This document shows positions 24,770 through 32,631 of a stretch of 64,000 nucleotides of DNA, piece by piece. Made by a program: the position numbers and the translations under genes. The stretch is taken from the NCBI GenBank assembly GCA_937925335.1, contig CALEWY010000056.1, forward strand, positions 1 through 64,000, in the 5' to 3' direction. The notes under the pieces are model-generated. The model had not been told where the DNA came from. It did no database searches and saw nothing but the letters and a program-made list of their open reading frames with translations. This stretch comes from an uncultured Acidimicrobiales bacterium (lineage in GTDB: Bacteria; Actinomycetota; Acidimicrobiia; Acidimicrobiales; SZUA-35). How positions within the stretch are numbered: the first letter of the stretch is position 1; every line of letters starts with the position of its first letter.

Positions 24770-27171
24770 TGGCAACCAATCACCAAGCGCCGCCCACCGG
24801 ACTCAACTCCCATCGGTTCCCGGTCGATCCGTGGCGGCTCGTCGAGTCCGAATACTCAGCCGACGACCTTGGCCACACCGAAACCCTGTTCGGGATCGGC
24901 AATGGCTACATGGGTATGCGCGCCAACCCCGAAGAGGGTCGCGACGCCCACGCGCACGGCACCTACATCAACGGCTTCCATGAGACGTGGGAGATTCAGC
25001 ACGCTGAGAACGCGTACGGGTTCGCCACGGTTGGCCAGACCATCGTCAACGTTCCCGACGCCAAGCTGATGAAGCTCTACGTCGATGACGAACCACTGCT
25101 GCTTTCGAACGCCGACCTCGAGTCCTACGAGCGATCGATCGACTTTCGAACCGGCGTGCTCAACCGCTCGCTGATCTGGCGAACGCCGAGCGGCAAACGA
25201 GTGCAGGTCGACTCGACCCGGATGACCTCGATGACCGAGCGCCATCTCGCCGTGTTCACGCTGACGGTGACCGTGCTCGACGGCACCGCGCCGGTCGTCG
25301 TCTCATCACAGTTGCTCAACCGTCAAGACGGAGAAGACGAGTACCACGTTCCCGACGCCGCACTCGGCGAGGGCGACGAGGTGAAGGACCCCCGCCAGGC
25401 CCGAAGCTTCGCCCATCGAGTGCTCCGCAATTCGTACTCGTTCAACTCGGTCGACGACCAGGGTGAGGGTGATGTCATCCTCGGCTACACGTGTTCGAAC
25501 AGCGCAATGACCCTCGCCTGCGGGTATCGCCACGACATCGAAACGGCGAACGACTTCTCGGTGAAGACATCGATGGGGAACGACCTCGCCAAGTCCGTGA
25601 TCGAGGTGCAGGCCGAGCCCGGCGTTCCGATCAGCGTCACCAAGTACGTGTCATATCACTCGTCGACCGGCGTCCCGTGCCAGGAACTCGCTGATCGTTG
25701 TGGCCGTTCGCTGCAACGGGCCGCCGAGTGCGGCGCGGCTGTTTTGGCCGACGAACACGTCGCTCGACTCGCTGAGTTCTGGGTGGCGAGCGACATCGAG
25801 ATCGACGGTGATCCTGTCGCTCAACAGGCGATGCGATGGAATCTGTTCCAGCTCGCCCAGGCATCGATCGGTACGCAGGAGCAGGGCATCGCTGCGAAGG
25901 GTGTCACCGCCGGCGGCTACGACGGCCACTACTTCTGGGATACCGAGGTCTACGTCATCCCGTTCCTCGCCTACACGAATCCGGAGGCGGCACGGAAGCT
26001 GCTTCGGTTCCGTTGGAAGATGCTCGACTCAGCTCGCAAGCGCGCTCGTGAGCTCGACCAGCTGGGCGGTCTGTTTCCGTGGCGCACGATCAACGGTGAA
26101 GAGGCGTCGGCCTACTACGCCGCTGGCACCGCTCAGTACCACATCAACGCCGATGTGGTCTTTGCCCTCGCTCGGTATCTCGACGCAACCGGCGATGTCG
26201 ATTTCCTGGCGAACGAAGCAGCCGAGATCTTGGTCGAGACGGCACGGCTTTGGGCCGACCTCGGCTTCTACGCCAACGACAACAGCGGCTCGTTCCACAT
26301 CCACCGGGTGACCGGACCGGATGAGTACACGACCGTCGTCAACGACAACTGCTACACGAACGTGATGGCGCGTTTCAACCTGCGCTATGCCGCACGATCG
26401 GTTCGATTCTTGGCCGAATGGAATCCCGAGGCGTTCGCCGCACTCACACGCCGAACCAACCTCGGACTCGACGAGCTCGATGCATGGGATCGAGCGGCTG
26501 ACGCCATGCACATCCCGTTCGACGACGAGCGGGAGATTCACCCCCAAGACACGGCGTTCCTCGATCTCGAGCCGTGGGATTGGGAAGGCACGCCAGCCGA
26601 CAAGTATCCGTTGCTGCTCAACTTCCATCCGCTCGTGATCTATCGACACCAGGTACTCAAGCAGGCAGACGTGGTGTTGGCGATGCATCTGCGATCGCAG
26701 CAGTTCAGCGAAGATCAGAAGCGCCGGAACTTCGATTTCTACGATCCGATCACGACGGGCGACTCGTCGCTGTCGGCGTGTGTGCAGGGGATCGTCGCCG
26801 CGAATGTCGGGCATGACGAGTTGGCGTTCGAGTACTTCCGCCGGGCGCTGTATTTGGATCTGTGCGACGTTCACGAGAACACCGCTGACGGCGTTCACAT
26901 CGCAAGCTGCGGCGGAACGTGGGCCGGTGTGGTCCACGGGTTTGCCGGCATGGTCGAATGCGGCGACTACCTCACCTTCGCTCCACGACTCCCCGCCGAC
27001 TGGGACGCCGTGCGATTCCGCATCACCCGCCACGGTTCAACCATGGCGGTCGAACTCGACGCCGAGGGAGCAACCCTCACCCACCTCGACGGCCCCGGTG
27101 TCCCCGTCAAACGAGGCGAAGAGCGTTCCGTCGTCACCGACGGCATCACCCTCCACATCCCCCGCCCCTAA
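24769..27171 (+). CDS. GH65 disaccharide phosphorylase (kojibiose/maltose/trehalose type)
   Basis: 800 residues, the usual size for GH65. The N-terminal super-sandwich domain begins PWRLVESEYSADD, with TLFGIGNGYMGMRANPEEG. The (alpha/alpha)6 barrel contains GYDGHYFWDTEVYVIPFL near 380-400, and the general acid lies in VTGPDEYTTVVNDNCYTN (the Glu of PDEY) near 515-530. The C-terminal beta domain follows LHASCGGTWAGVVHG-like residues. It attacks a disaccharide with phosphate to give beta-glucose-1-phosphate and glucose. Sequence alone does not tell trehalose, maltose or kojibiose. It is translationally coupled to the beta-PGM upstream. Confidence 0.9.
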   Translation: MATNHQAPPTGLNSHRFPVDPWRLVESEYSADDLGHTETLFGIGNGYMGMRANPEEGRDAHAHGTYINGFHETWEIQHAENAYGFATVGQTIVNVPDAKLMKLYVDDEPLLLSNADLESYERSIDFRTGVLNRSLIWRTPSGKRVQVDSTRMTSMTERHLAVFTLTVTVLDGTAPVVVSSQLLNRQDGEDEYHVPDAALGEGDEVKDPRQARSFAHRVLRNSYSFNSVDDQGEGDVILGYTCSNSAMTLACGYRHDIETANDFSVKTSMGNDLAKSVIEVQAEPGVPISVTKYVSYHSSTGVPCQELADRCGRSLQRAAECGAAVLADEHVARLAEFWVASDIEIDGDPVAQQAMRWNLFQLAQASIGTQEQGIAAKGVTAGGYDGHYFWDTEVYVIPFLAYTNPEAARKLLRFRWKMLDSARKRARELDQLGGLFPWRTINGEEASAYYAAGTAQYHINADVVFALARYLDATGDVDFLANEAAEILVETARLWADLGFYANDNSGSFHIHRVTGPDEYTTVVNDNCYTNVMARFNLRYAARSVRFLAEWNPEAFAALTRRTNLGLDELDAWDRAADAMHIPFDDEREIHPQDTAFLDLEPWDWEGTPADKYPLLLNFHPLVIYRHQVLKQADVVLAMHLRSQQFSEDQKRRNFDFYDPITTGDSSLSACVQGIVAANVGHDELAFEYFRRALYLDLCDVHENTADGVHIASCGGTWAGVVHGFAGMVECGDYLTFAPRLPADWDAVRFRITRHGSTMAVELDAEGATLTHLDGPGVPVKRGEERSVVTDGITLHIPRP

Positions 27172-27191
27172 CGCGCCCGCCACCCACCCTG

Positions 27192-27312
27192 GGGGTCGCG
27201 TCTCAATCTCAACACCCGCCCCAGGGTGCGCCTTGGGGTCGCGTCTCAATCTCAACAATCCGCTCAGGTCGCGCTCGCCGCCACGCCTTGGGGTCGCGTC
27301 TCAATCTCAACA
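27192..27312 (+). repeat. Three REP copies left of the RAYT gene
   Basis: Identical 23-base cores at 27192-27214, 27235-27257 and 27290-27312. Each begins GGGGTCGCGTC and ends TCAATCTCAACA. The outermost copy lies only 20 bases downstream of the GH65 stop codon. Confidence 0.9.
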
Positions 27313-27326
27313 TTCGGGAGCAGAAG

Positions 27327-28214
27327 TCACGCGGCCCGAAGCCCGTTGTCGGTTTCAAACCGGCTGATGATGGCCCCAGCCGACCGGCCATGGGCGTAGC
27401 CGAAGTGCGCCGCGATTTCGTCGAGTGAGATCCCGGCGCTTCGTGCATCGAACATCGCAATCAGGCGGAGTCTTCGCTCCGCGGTGACCAGACCAACATC
27501 GACCCCGGCGCGTTGAGCAACTCGACGCTCGACCTCCTCGATCGAAGCGGCGGCGAGTCTTCGGACGTCGGGTTGGACCTCCAACGGCGATTCCGCCGAG
27601 GCGTCGAACGATGCTCGAAATTCCGGATCGCCAAGAACGGGAGGATTGCGACGAGACGAGAAGTGAGCGGCGGTTGCGTCGTCAACACCGCGATCGACGA
27701 ACGACACGTATCCGGACCGCCCGTTCAATCGATTGAGCATCGTGTCCGTTCGCAGCCAGCCGGGTGTCCCCTCGAATCCGAGGTACGCGCGATGGCTGGA
27801 CCATGCATAGTCACTGGGCTCGGCGACCATTCCGGCCTCGACTGGATTCTGGTCGATGTATCGCACGACGCATTGCAGGTGCTCGTCCGACTGCACGAGC
27901 GTCCCGTGAAACCTGCCGCCGAACAACGGCCCATCAGTCGAGTGATTGACGTTGAACCGCTGGGCGTACCGGCCGTTGAGATAGTGCATGCCGCGACTGA
28001 GACCAGCGGTCGGCGTGTGAATGAGCAGGTGGTAGTGGTTACCCATCAGACAGTAAGCGTGTAGTTCGAGCCTGTGGCGCTTGACCGCCTCGGCGAGCAG
28101 CGCAAGAAAGAGCCGTCGGTCGTCATCATCGAGGTAGATGAGGCGCCGTTGTGCGCCTCGATTCGTCACGTGGTGCCATGCGCCGTCGAAGTCGAGTCGT
28201 AGTGGTCGCGCCAT
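27327..28214 (-). CDS. REP-associated tyrosine transposase (RAYT, Y1_Tnp family)
   Basis: 295 residues. The N-terminal half is a Y1 transposase: MARPLRLDFDGAWHHVTNRG, then YLDDDDRRLFLALLAEAV, the HUH-type metal site HAYCLMGNHYHLLIHTP (His pair in NHYHLL) and RYAQRFNVNH. The catalytic Tyr is presumably in GMHYLNGRYAQRF near 105, and VVRYIDQNPVEAGMV follows. The C-terminal half has a Chromosomal-replication-initiator-like or HTH part, RLIAMFDARSAGISLDEIAAHFGYAHGRSAGAII. RAYTs nick and rejoin REP sequences and are usually single-copy, domesticated genes rather than active IS elements. The flanking inverted REP copies support this call. The frame is intact. Confidence 0.93.
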   Translation of the reverse strand: MARPLRLDFDGAWHHVTNRGAQRRLIYLDDDDRRLFLALLAEAVKRHRLELHAYCLMGNHYHLLIHTPTAGLSRGMHYLNGRYAQRFNVNHSTDGPLFGGRFHGTLVQSDEHLQCVVRYIDQNPVEAGMVAEPSDYAWSSHRAYLGFEGTPGWLRTDTMLNRLNGRSGYVSFVDRGVDDATAAHFSSRRNPPVLGDPEFRASFDASAESPLEVQPDVRRLAAASIEEVERRVAQRAGVDVGLVTAERRLRLIAMFDARSAGISLDEIAAHFGYAHGRSAGAIISRFETDNGLRAA

Positions 28215-28309
28215 GTGGCGACGCTACGAATCGCCAGATATCCGACCGAGCTGCTGCTCGCCTCGACCAACGGGTGGCGAAGAGCGCAACGCCAACGCCT
28301 GACTGCGAT

Positions 28310-28388
28310 TGTTGAGATTGAGACGCGACCCCAAGGCTGTGGCGGCGGGCGCGACCTGAGCGGATTGTTGAGATTGAGACGCGACCCC
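28310..28388 (-). repeat. Two inverted REP copies right of the RAYT gene
   Basis: Cores at 28310-28332 and 28366-28388 are the exact reverse complement of the left copies. The intervening sequence also matches the left spacer (CGCTCAGGTCGCG family) with one or two changes. Confidence 0.9.
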
Positions 28389-28429
28389 AAGGATCTGGAA
28401 AAGAGATCGTGCGTATCATCACAAACTGC

Positions 28430-28458
28430 TCGACAGATGACCGGCGGGTGTCTATATT
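28430..28458 (+). promoter_or_regulatory. Candidate promoter of the C-rich-loop small RNA
   Basis: TCGACA (28430-28435) and TATATT (28453-28458), 17 bases apart. This is one of the best -35/-10 pairs in the window and puts transcription start near 28466. Confidence 0.6.
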
Positions 28459-28465
28459 GTCCCCT

Positions 28466-28618
28466 AGAACGAAAAGCGCCTCTTGGTCCCCCTTCGAGGC
28501 GCTTCTCATCGGCTGACAGCGATCCCCCTCAATGTCAGCCGAACGGCGAACTGGTCGGTCCCCCTCGTACCGGTCGCCCGCTGAGACCGACTGCATCGCA
28601 GTCGGTCTCGCTCGTTTT
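28466..28618 (+). ncRNA. 6C-like small RNA with three C-rich-loop hairpins and a terminator
   Basis: Three successive hairpins each show CCCCC in a 13-14-base loop. Hairpin 1 has arms AAGCGCCTC/GAGGCGCTT (28474-28504, C run at 28488-28492). Hairpin 2 has arms TCGGCTGACA/TGTCAGCCGA (28509-28542, C run 28524-28528). Hairpin 3 has arms ACTGGT/ACCGGT (28550-28574, C run 28560-28564). A perfect terminator, GAGACCGACTGC/GCAGTCGGTCTC, with TTTT follows (28583-28618). The family 6C (Rfam) of actinobacteria is defined by two hairpins with runs of C in the loops, so this looks like a three-hairpin relative with runs of five. In mycobacteria such loops pair with G-rich sites of target mRNAs. It ends 29 bases before the LysR start. 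Confidence 0.75.
28583..28618 (+). terminator. Rho-independent terminator of the small RNA
   Basis: Perfect 12-base-pair stem with an ATC loop, then GCTCGTTTT. Confidence 0.85.
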
Positions 28619-28646
28619 CTGGCCAATGTGGCAAGATCTCTCCCTC

Positions 28647-29564
28647 ATGGATCTGCGCCAACTGCAAGCGTTTCTCGCTGTCATCGAACACGGCGGGTTC
28701 ACCGCTGCAGCCCGCGCCACCCACACCGTGCAGTCCAACATTTCCACCCACGTCGCACGCCTCGAGCGCGAACTCGACGTCATACTGATCGACCGTGCGA
28801 CGGGCCAGCCCACTCAAGAAGGCGACGCCGTCGCCACTCGAGCACGTCGAATCCAAAACGAACTCGCCGCGCTCGAAGCCGATGTCTCGTCACTCCAGGG
28901 TTCACCCCGTGGCACGGTCCGGATCGGCGTTATCGGCACGACCGCGCGCTGGATCACCCCACTGCTCGTCCATCGCCTCGCTCAGACCGCACCCGACGTC
29001 GATCTCGTCGTGATCGACGCGACCACAACCACCCAGGTGCTCCGCCTGCTCGATGGAGAGCTTGACCTCGGCATCGTGGCGCTGCCCGTCGACGACACCG
29101 ACATCAACTCGATCCCGCTTTTCACCGAAGAGCACGTGTTGATCGCACCGACCGACCATCCGCTCGCAAGCGCCGACCAGCCGATCGCGCTCACAGACCT
29201 CACCTCCTACCCACTCCTTCTGGCCGCACCAGGGACCACCTTCCGCAGCGAGATCGACGAGGCCTTCCGCCAAGCGGGCGCTCGGCCCAAAGCAAAGGTG
29301 GAGGTGGACGGCTTACGGCTGCTCGCCTCGTTGTCATTCAGCGGCTTCGGACTTGCGATCGTCCCCGCTACCGCCGCGCCGGGCTGGGTCGGCGGAGACT
29401 GGGTCCGTCTATCAACCCAGGGACTCGGCCGACGCACCGTCGGCCTTGCGACTCGCCGCAAGGGCATGTTGTCCGTCGCAACCGAAGCGGTTGCGACCGC
29501 AGTGCGACACTGCGTCAACGCTGATGCCGTACACCACGACGGTGTCGATCCCTTCAACGCCTGA
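28647..29564 (+). CDS. LysR family transcriptional regulator
   Basis: 305 residues from the ATG at 28647. The winged HTH is at the start: MDLRQLQAFLAVIEHGGFTA, then AARATHTVQSNISTHVARLERELDV. The LysR substrate-binding domain runs from about residue 88 (GTVRIGVIGTTARW) to 285. A frame open from 28215 would add 144 residues through the small-RNA and REP region and is rejected. No enzyme gene is divergent from it, so the usual clue to a LysR target is missing; the downstream gene is the acyl-CoA carboxylase subunit, 142 bases away on the same strand. There is no strong Shine-Dalgarno. Confidence 0.92.
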   Translation: MDLRQLQAFLAVIEHGGFTAAARATHTVQSNISTHVARLERELDVILIDRATGQPTQEGDAVATRARRIQNELAALEADVSSLQGSPRGTVRIGVIGTTARWITPLLVHRLAQTAPDVDLVVIDATTTTQVLRLLDGELDLGIVALPVDDTDINSIPLFTEEHVLIAPTDHPLASADQPIALTDLTSYPLLLAAPGTTFRSEIDEAFRQAGARPKAKVEVDGLRLLASLSFSGFGLAIVPATAAPGWVGGDWVRLSTQGLGRRTVGLATRRKGMLSVATEAVATAVRHCVNADAVHHDGVDPFNA

Positions 29565-29706
29565 CACAACCACCCTGCAACCGCAACACAGCGCTCGAGC
29601 AAACCCGAGCCACCGAGCCCCTCGATGACACCCGCACGCAGACTGGCAGCCCGCGCTCCACGGTGTAAGGCAGTGGAACCGTCGCCCACCCGGTAGAAAC
29701 GACCAC

Positions 29707-31053
29707 ATGCTCTCCGTGCCAATTCGAGGCTCGTCAAGTGAGACGGCCTCCGCCAAGGTCACCGACCTCGATGGCCGACGCGTGGTTCTTGCGGAGATCG
29801 GGTCGCCGGGTGACGACGTCACCCCACTCACGCCAGACGACGCGTCCATCCTCGCAAGCGCCGTGGTCGCTGCGCTCGACAAACGCATTCCACTCGTCGT
29901 CGTCATCTCCTCCAACGGTGTTTCCACCGATCACGGCATCGCGTCCATCGCTGGATGGGGCGAAGCCGCAAACGAGATGGTGAGGGCGAGCGGTCAGATC
30001 CCGATCATCTTCCTTGCGGCGGGCCCGGTGGTGTCCGGCCCTTCGCTCCTGCTCGGCCTCGCCGACATCACCCTGTTCACCGCCGACGCCTACGCGTTCG
30101 TGTCCGGACCACACATGGTGCAGTCCTTCACCGGTGTGCCGATCACGGCAGAAGCACTCGGTGGCGCTGGCTCGCACGGCCGATCGAGCGGTGTTGCATC
30201 GATGATCGTCGAGGACATCGAAGAGGGGCTCGCCACGGCGGGAGCAATCCTTGCCTACCTGCCAGACAGCGTCGACTCGCTCCCCCCGCAGATCGACTCC
30301 GACGACCCCGTCGATCGTCCATCCGACGTCTCGGCCACGGCGATTCCGCCGCACCCCACAGGCAGCTACGACGTTCGCACGATCATTCGAGACATCGCCG
30401 ACGACGAGGAGTTCCTCGAACTTCGAGCATCGTGGGCACCCAACCTCGTCACCGGCTTCGTGTCGATTGGCGGCCAGTCGGTCGGCGTCGTTGCCAACCA
30501 AACCCAAGCCCTGGCCGGCAGCATCGACATCCCCGCTTCCCAAAAAGGCGGACGATTCGTCGCAATGTGTGATGCGTTCAACGTCCCGCTCCTCACGCTC
30601 GTCGATACCTCCGGATTCCTCCCAGGAAAAGACCTGGAGTGGCGCGGCATGATTCGCCACGGCGCACAACTTGCCTTCGCCTACGCGCGAGCCACGGTGC
30701 CCCGCGTCGGCCTCATCCTTCGCAAGTCCTACGGCGGCGCCTACATCGTGATGGACAGTCGCTACATGGGGAACGACTTGATGTTCGCCTGGCCCTCAGC
30801 CGAGGTCGCCGTGATGGGCGCAAAGGGTGCGGTTGAGATCCTTCACCGCAAAGCCACCCCGGAGGAACGAGTCGCACTCGAAGCCGACTACGAGGACCGC
30901 TACCTCACTCCCTACCCCACGGCCGAACGGGGCTCGATCTCGTCGGTCATCGCTCCGGTCACCACCAGATCCGAACTCGCGTCGGCGTTTGAAATCCTGG
31001 CCTCGAAGCGCGAACGGTTGCGCTCACGCCGCCACGACAACTCCCCGCTCTGA
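29707..31053 (+). CDS. Acyl-CoA carboxylase carboxyltransferase (beta) subunit, short form
   Basis: 448 residues. The N-terminal crotonase-like domain has AAGPVVSGPSLLLGLADITLFT and the oxyanion region GGAGSHG. The C-terminal domain has SIGGQSVGVVANQTQALAGSIDIPASQKGGRFVAMCDAFNVPLLTLVDTSGFLPGKDLEW (in parts), HGAQLAFAYARATVPRVGLI, RKSYGGAYIVMDSR and AWPSAEVAVMGAKGAVEI. These are the hallmarks of AccD/PccB/MmcB enzymes that carboxylate acetyl-, propionyl- or other acyl-CoA together with a biotinylated alpha subunit. Typical beta subunits have 510-550 residues; about 70 N-terminal residues are lacking. No alpha/biotin carboxylase is in the window. The acyl-CoA substrate cannot be told. Confidence 0.88.
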   Translation: MLSVPIRGSSSETASAKVTDLDGRRVVLAEIGSPGDDVTPLTPDDASILASAVVAALDKRIPLVVVISSNGVSTDHGIASIAGWGEAANEMVRASGQIPIIFLAAGPVVSGPSLLLGLADITLFTADAYAFVSGPHMVQSFTGVPITAEALGGAGSHGRSSGVASMIVEDIEEGLATAGAILAYLPDSVDSLPPQIDSDDPVDRPSDVSATAIPPHPTGSYDVRTIIRDIADDEEFLELRASWAPNLVTGFVSIGGQSVGVVANQTQALAGSIDIPASQKGGRFVAMCDAFNVPLLTLVDTSGFLPGKDLEWRGMIRHGAQLAFAYARATVPRVGLILRKSYGGAYIVMDSRYMGNDLMFAWPSAEVAVMGAKGAVEILHRKATPEERVALEADYEDRYLTPYPTAERGSISSVIAPVTTRSELASAFEILASKRERLRSRRHDNSPL

Positions 31054-31266
31054 CGCTGCGACGTCACCGTTTCACAGAGACTGAGCCGTTCGGTTCCACT
31101 GTCGAACGATCACGGGCTACATTCATCGACGGCGAATGGTTCTGCGCACAGAACCGCCTCCGGCACACAACGGCGTGAGCCCACGATCGCCCCGCCACGA
31201 AATGTGGCAATGATTGCCGCCCACGCGTGTCACCACGCGACCTCTTCTCTCAGGAGTTTCATCAAC

Positions 31267-32544
31267 GTGGCTGACCCCACCGAATCCGTCACCATCACCG
31301 ACAACCGGACCGGCGAAAGTGTCGAAGTCCCCCTTGTCGACGGCGGCGTTGACGCCAAGGCCTGGGCCAAGCTCATGCCCGGCGTGTGGTTCACCGACCC
31401 CGGCTTCAGCGTCACCGCTTCGACGACGAGTGCCATCACCGATCTCGATGGTGCCAACGGCATCCTCCGCTATCGCGGGTACCCGATCGAGCAGTTGGCC
31501 GAGAGCTCAACGTTCCTTGAGGTCTGCTACCTCCTGCTGTTCGGCGAACTCCCCGACCAGCAGCAGATGGACGCATGGGTGCACGACATCACCTATCACA
31601 CGTTCATCCACGAGAACATGCGCAAGCGCTTCATGGAGGGCTTCCACTACGACGCTCACCCCATGGGCATGCTCATGTCCGCCATCGCTGCGTTGAGCAC
31701 GTTCTACCCCGAGGCGAAGGACATCTTCGACCCGGACAACCGCTACAAGCAGATCAACCGCCTGATCTCCAAGGGCCCGACGCTTGCCGCCATGGCGTAT
31801 CGAGCCAGCCTCGGCATGCCGTTCGTCTACCCGGACAACGAACTCAACTACTCCGAGAACTTCCTCTCGATGATGTGGCGTGTCGCCGAGCCGCAGTTCA
31901 AGCCGGACCCGGTCTTGGCCAAGGCGCTCGACGTCCTCCTCATCCTCCATGCCGATCACGAGCAGAACTGTTCGACGACAACCATGCGCGTCGTTGGCTC
32001 GAGCCACGCCGATCCGTACTCCGCTGCTGCGGCTGCGACCGGTGCCCTCTACGGCCCCCGCCACGGCGGAGCCAACGAGGCCGTGATCCACATGCTCGAA
32101 GACATCGGCTCCTACGACAACATCGAGCCGTTCGTCGAGTCGGTCAAGGCTGGCGAATCTCGCCTCATGGGCTTCGGCCACCGCGTCTACAAGGCGTATG
32201 ACCCTCGTGCCCGCATCGTGAAGGAGCAGGCCGACAAGGTCTTCGAAGTCACCGGCAAGAGCCCGCTGCTCGACATGGCACTCAAGCTCGAAGAGATCGC
32301 CCTCAACGACGACTACTTCAAGAGCCGCAACCTCTACCCGAACGTCGACTTCTACACAGGTTTGATCTACCAGTCGATGGGCTTCCCGCTCGACATGTTC
32401 ACCGTGTTGTTCACGATCGGCCGCATGCCCGGCTGGCTCGCCCACTGGCAAGAGCTTCTCGAGCAGGAACAGCGGATTGCGCGTCCTCGCCAGCTTTACA
32501 CCGGCGTCGGTGAGCGGGCGTACACGCCCATCGCAGACCGCTGA
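31267..32544 (+). CDS. gltA: Citrate synthase
   Basis: Condenses acetyl-CoA and oxaloacetate to citrate; cytoplasmic. 425 residues from a GTG at 31267, with AGGAG 11 bases upstream. The first in-frame ATG at 31204 lacks a ribosome site. Motifs: TDPGFSVTASTTSAITDLDG near 45, LRYRGYPIEQLAE near 75, LHADHEQNCSTTTMRVVGSS near 220 with the catalytic His, GPRHGGANEAVIHM with the second His near 260, FGHRVYKAYDPRA near 300 and the C-terminal VDFYTGLIYQSMGFP, with the catalytic Asp. This is a type II enzyme. A hairpin GGTTCTG/CAGAACC lies at about 31138-31155 upstream. Confidence 0.95.
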   Translation: MADPTESVTITDNRTGESVEVPLVDGGVDAKAWAKLMPGVWFTDPGFSVTASTTSAITDLDGANGILRYRGYPIEQLAESSTFLEVCYLLLFGELPDQQQMDAWVHDITYHTFIHENMRKRFMEGFHYDAHPMGMLMSAIAALSTFYPEAKDIFDPDNRYKQINRLISKGPTLAAMAYRASLGMPFVYPDNELNYSENFLSMMWRVAEPQFKPDPVLAKALDVLLILHADHEQNCSTTTMRVVGSSHADPYSAAAAATGALYGPRHGGANEAVIHMLEDIGSYDNIEPFVESVKAGESRLMGFGHRVYKAYDPRARIVKEQADKVFEVTGKSPLLDMALKLEEIALNDDYFKSRNLYPNVDFYTGLIYQSMGFPLDMFTVLFTIGRMPGWLAHWQELLEQEQRIARPRQLYTGVGERAYTPIADR

Positions 32545-32590
32545 TCATCGGCTGACCCAAACGGGTCACCAACTCAAAACTCCCGCCTAG

Positions 32591-32631
32591 GTCCATGGGC
32601 TTCGAACGCAGTAGCGTCGAAGCTCATGGAC
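32591..32631 (+). promoter_or_regulatory. Imperfect hairpin covering the start codon of the acyl-CoA dehydrogenase gene
   Basis: The 5' arm GTCCATGGGCTTCGAACGC and the 3' arm GCGTCGAAGCTCATGGAC pair over 18 positions with one mismatch and one bulge, with AGTA in the loop. The start codon ATG at 32626 is inside the 3' arm, and there is no clear Shine-Dalgarno. The mRNA start would be sequestered unless transcription begins inside it. Confidence 0.6.

Larger units (their letters stand above)
27231..28392. mobile_element. RAYT/REP element: a Y1 transposase gene bounded by 82-83-bp inverted repeats
   Basis: The left end (27231-27312) and right end (28310-28392) are near-perfect inverted repeats of each other. 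Each end holds two copies of a 23-base REP-like core beginning GGGGTCGCGTCTCAATCTC: at 27235 and 27290 on the left, and complementary copies at 28310 and 28366 on the right. A further copy lies outside at 27192-27214. Between them is one gene for a REP-associated tyrosine transposase. This fits a complete RAYT unit with its own REP pairs. Confidence 0.85.

Noticed and set aside
27327-28214. An active IS element of the IS200/IS605 type
   Set aside because: The sequence and the flanking REP pairs fit RAYT, which is generally domesticated; there is no TnpB gene.
28215-28646. LysR gene starting at 28215
   Set aside because: The extra 144 residues would be read through REP copies and the hairpin RNA; the HTH starts at the ATG at 28647.
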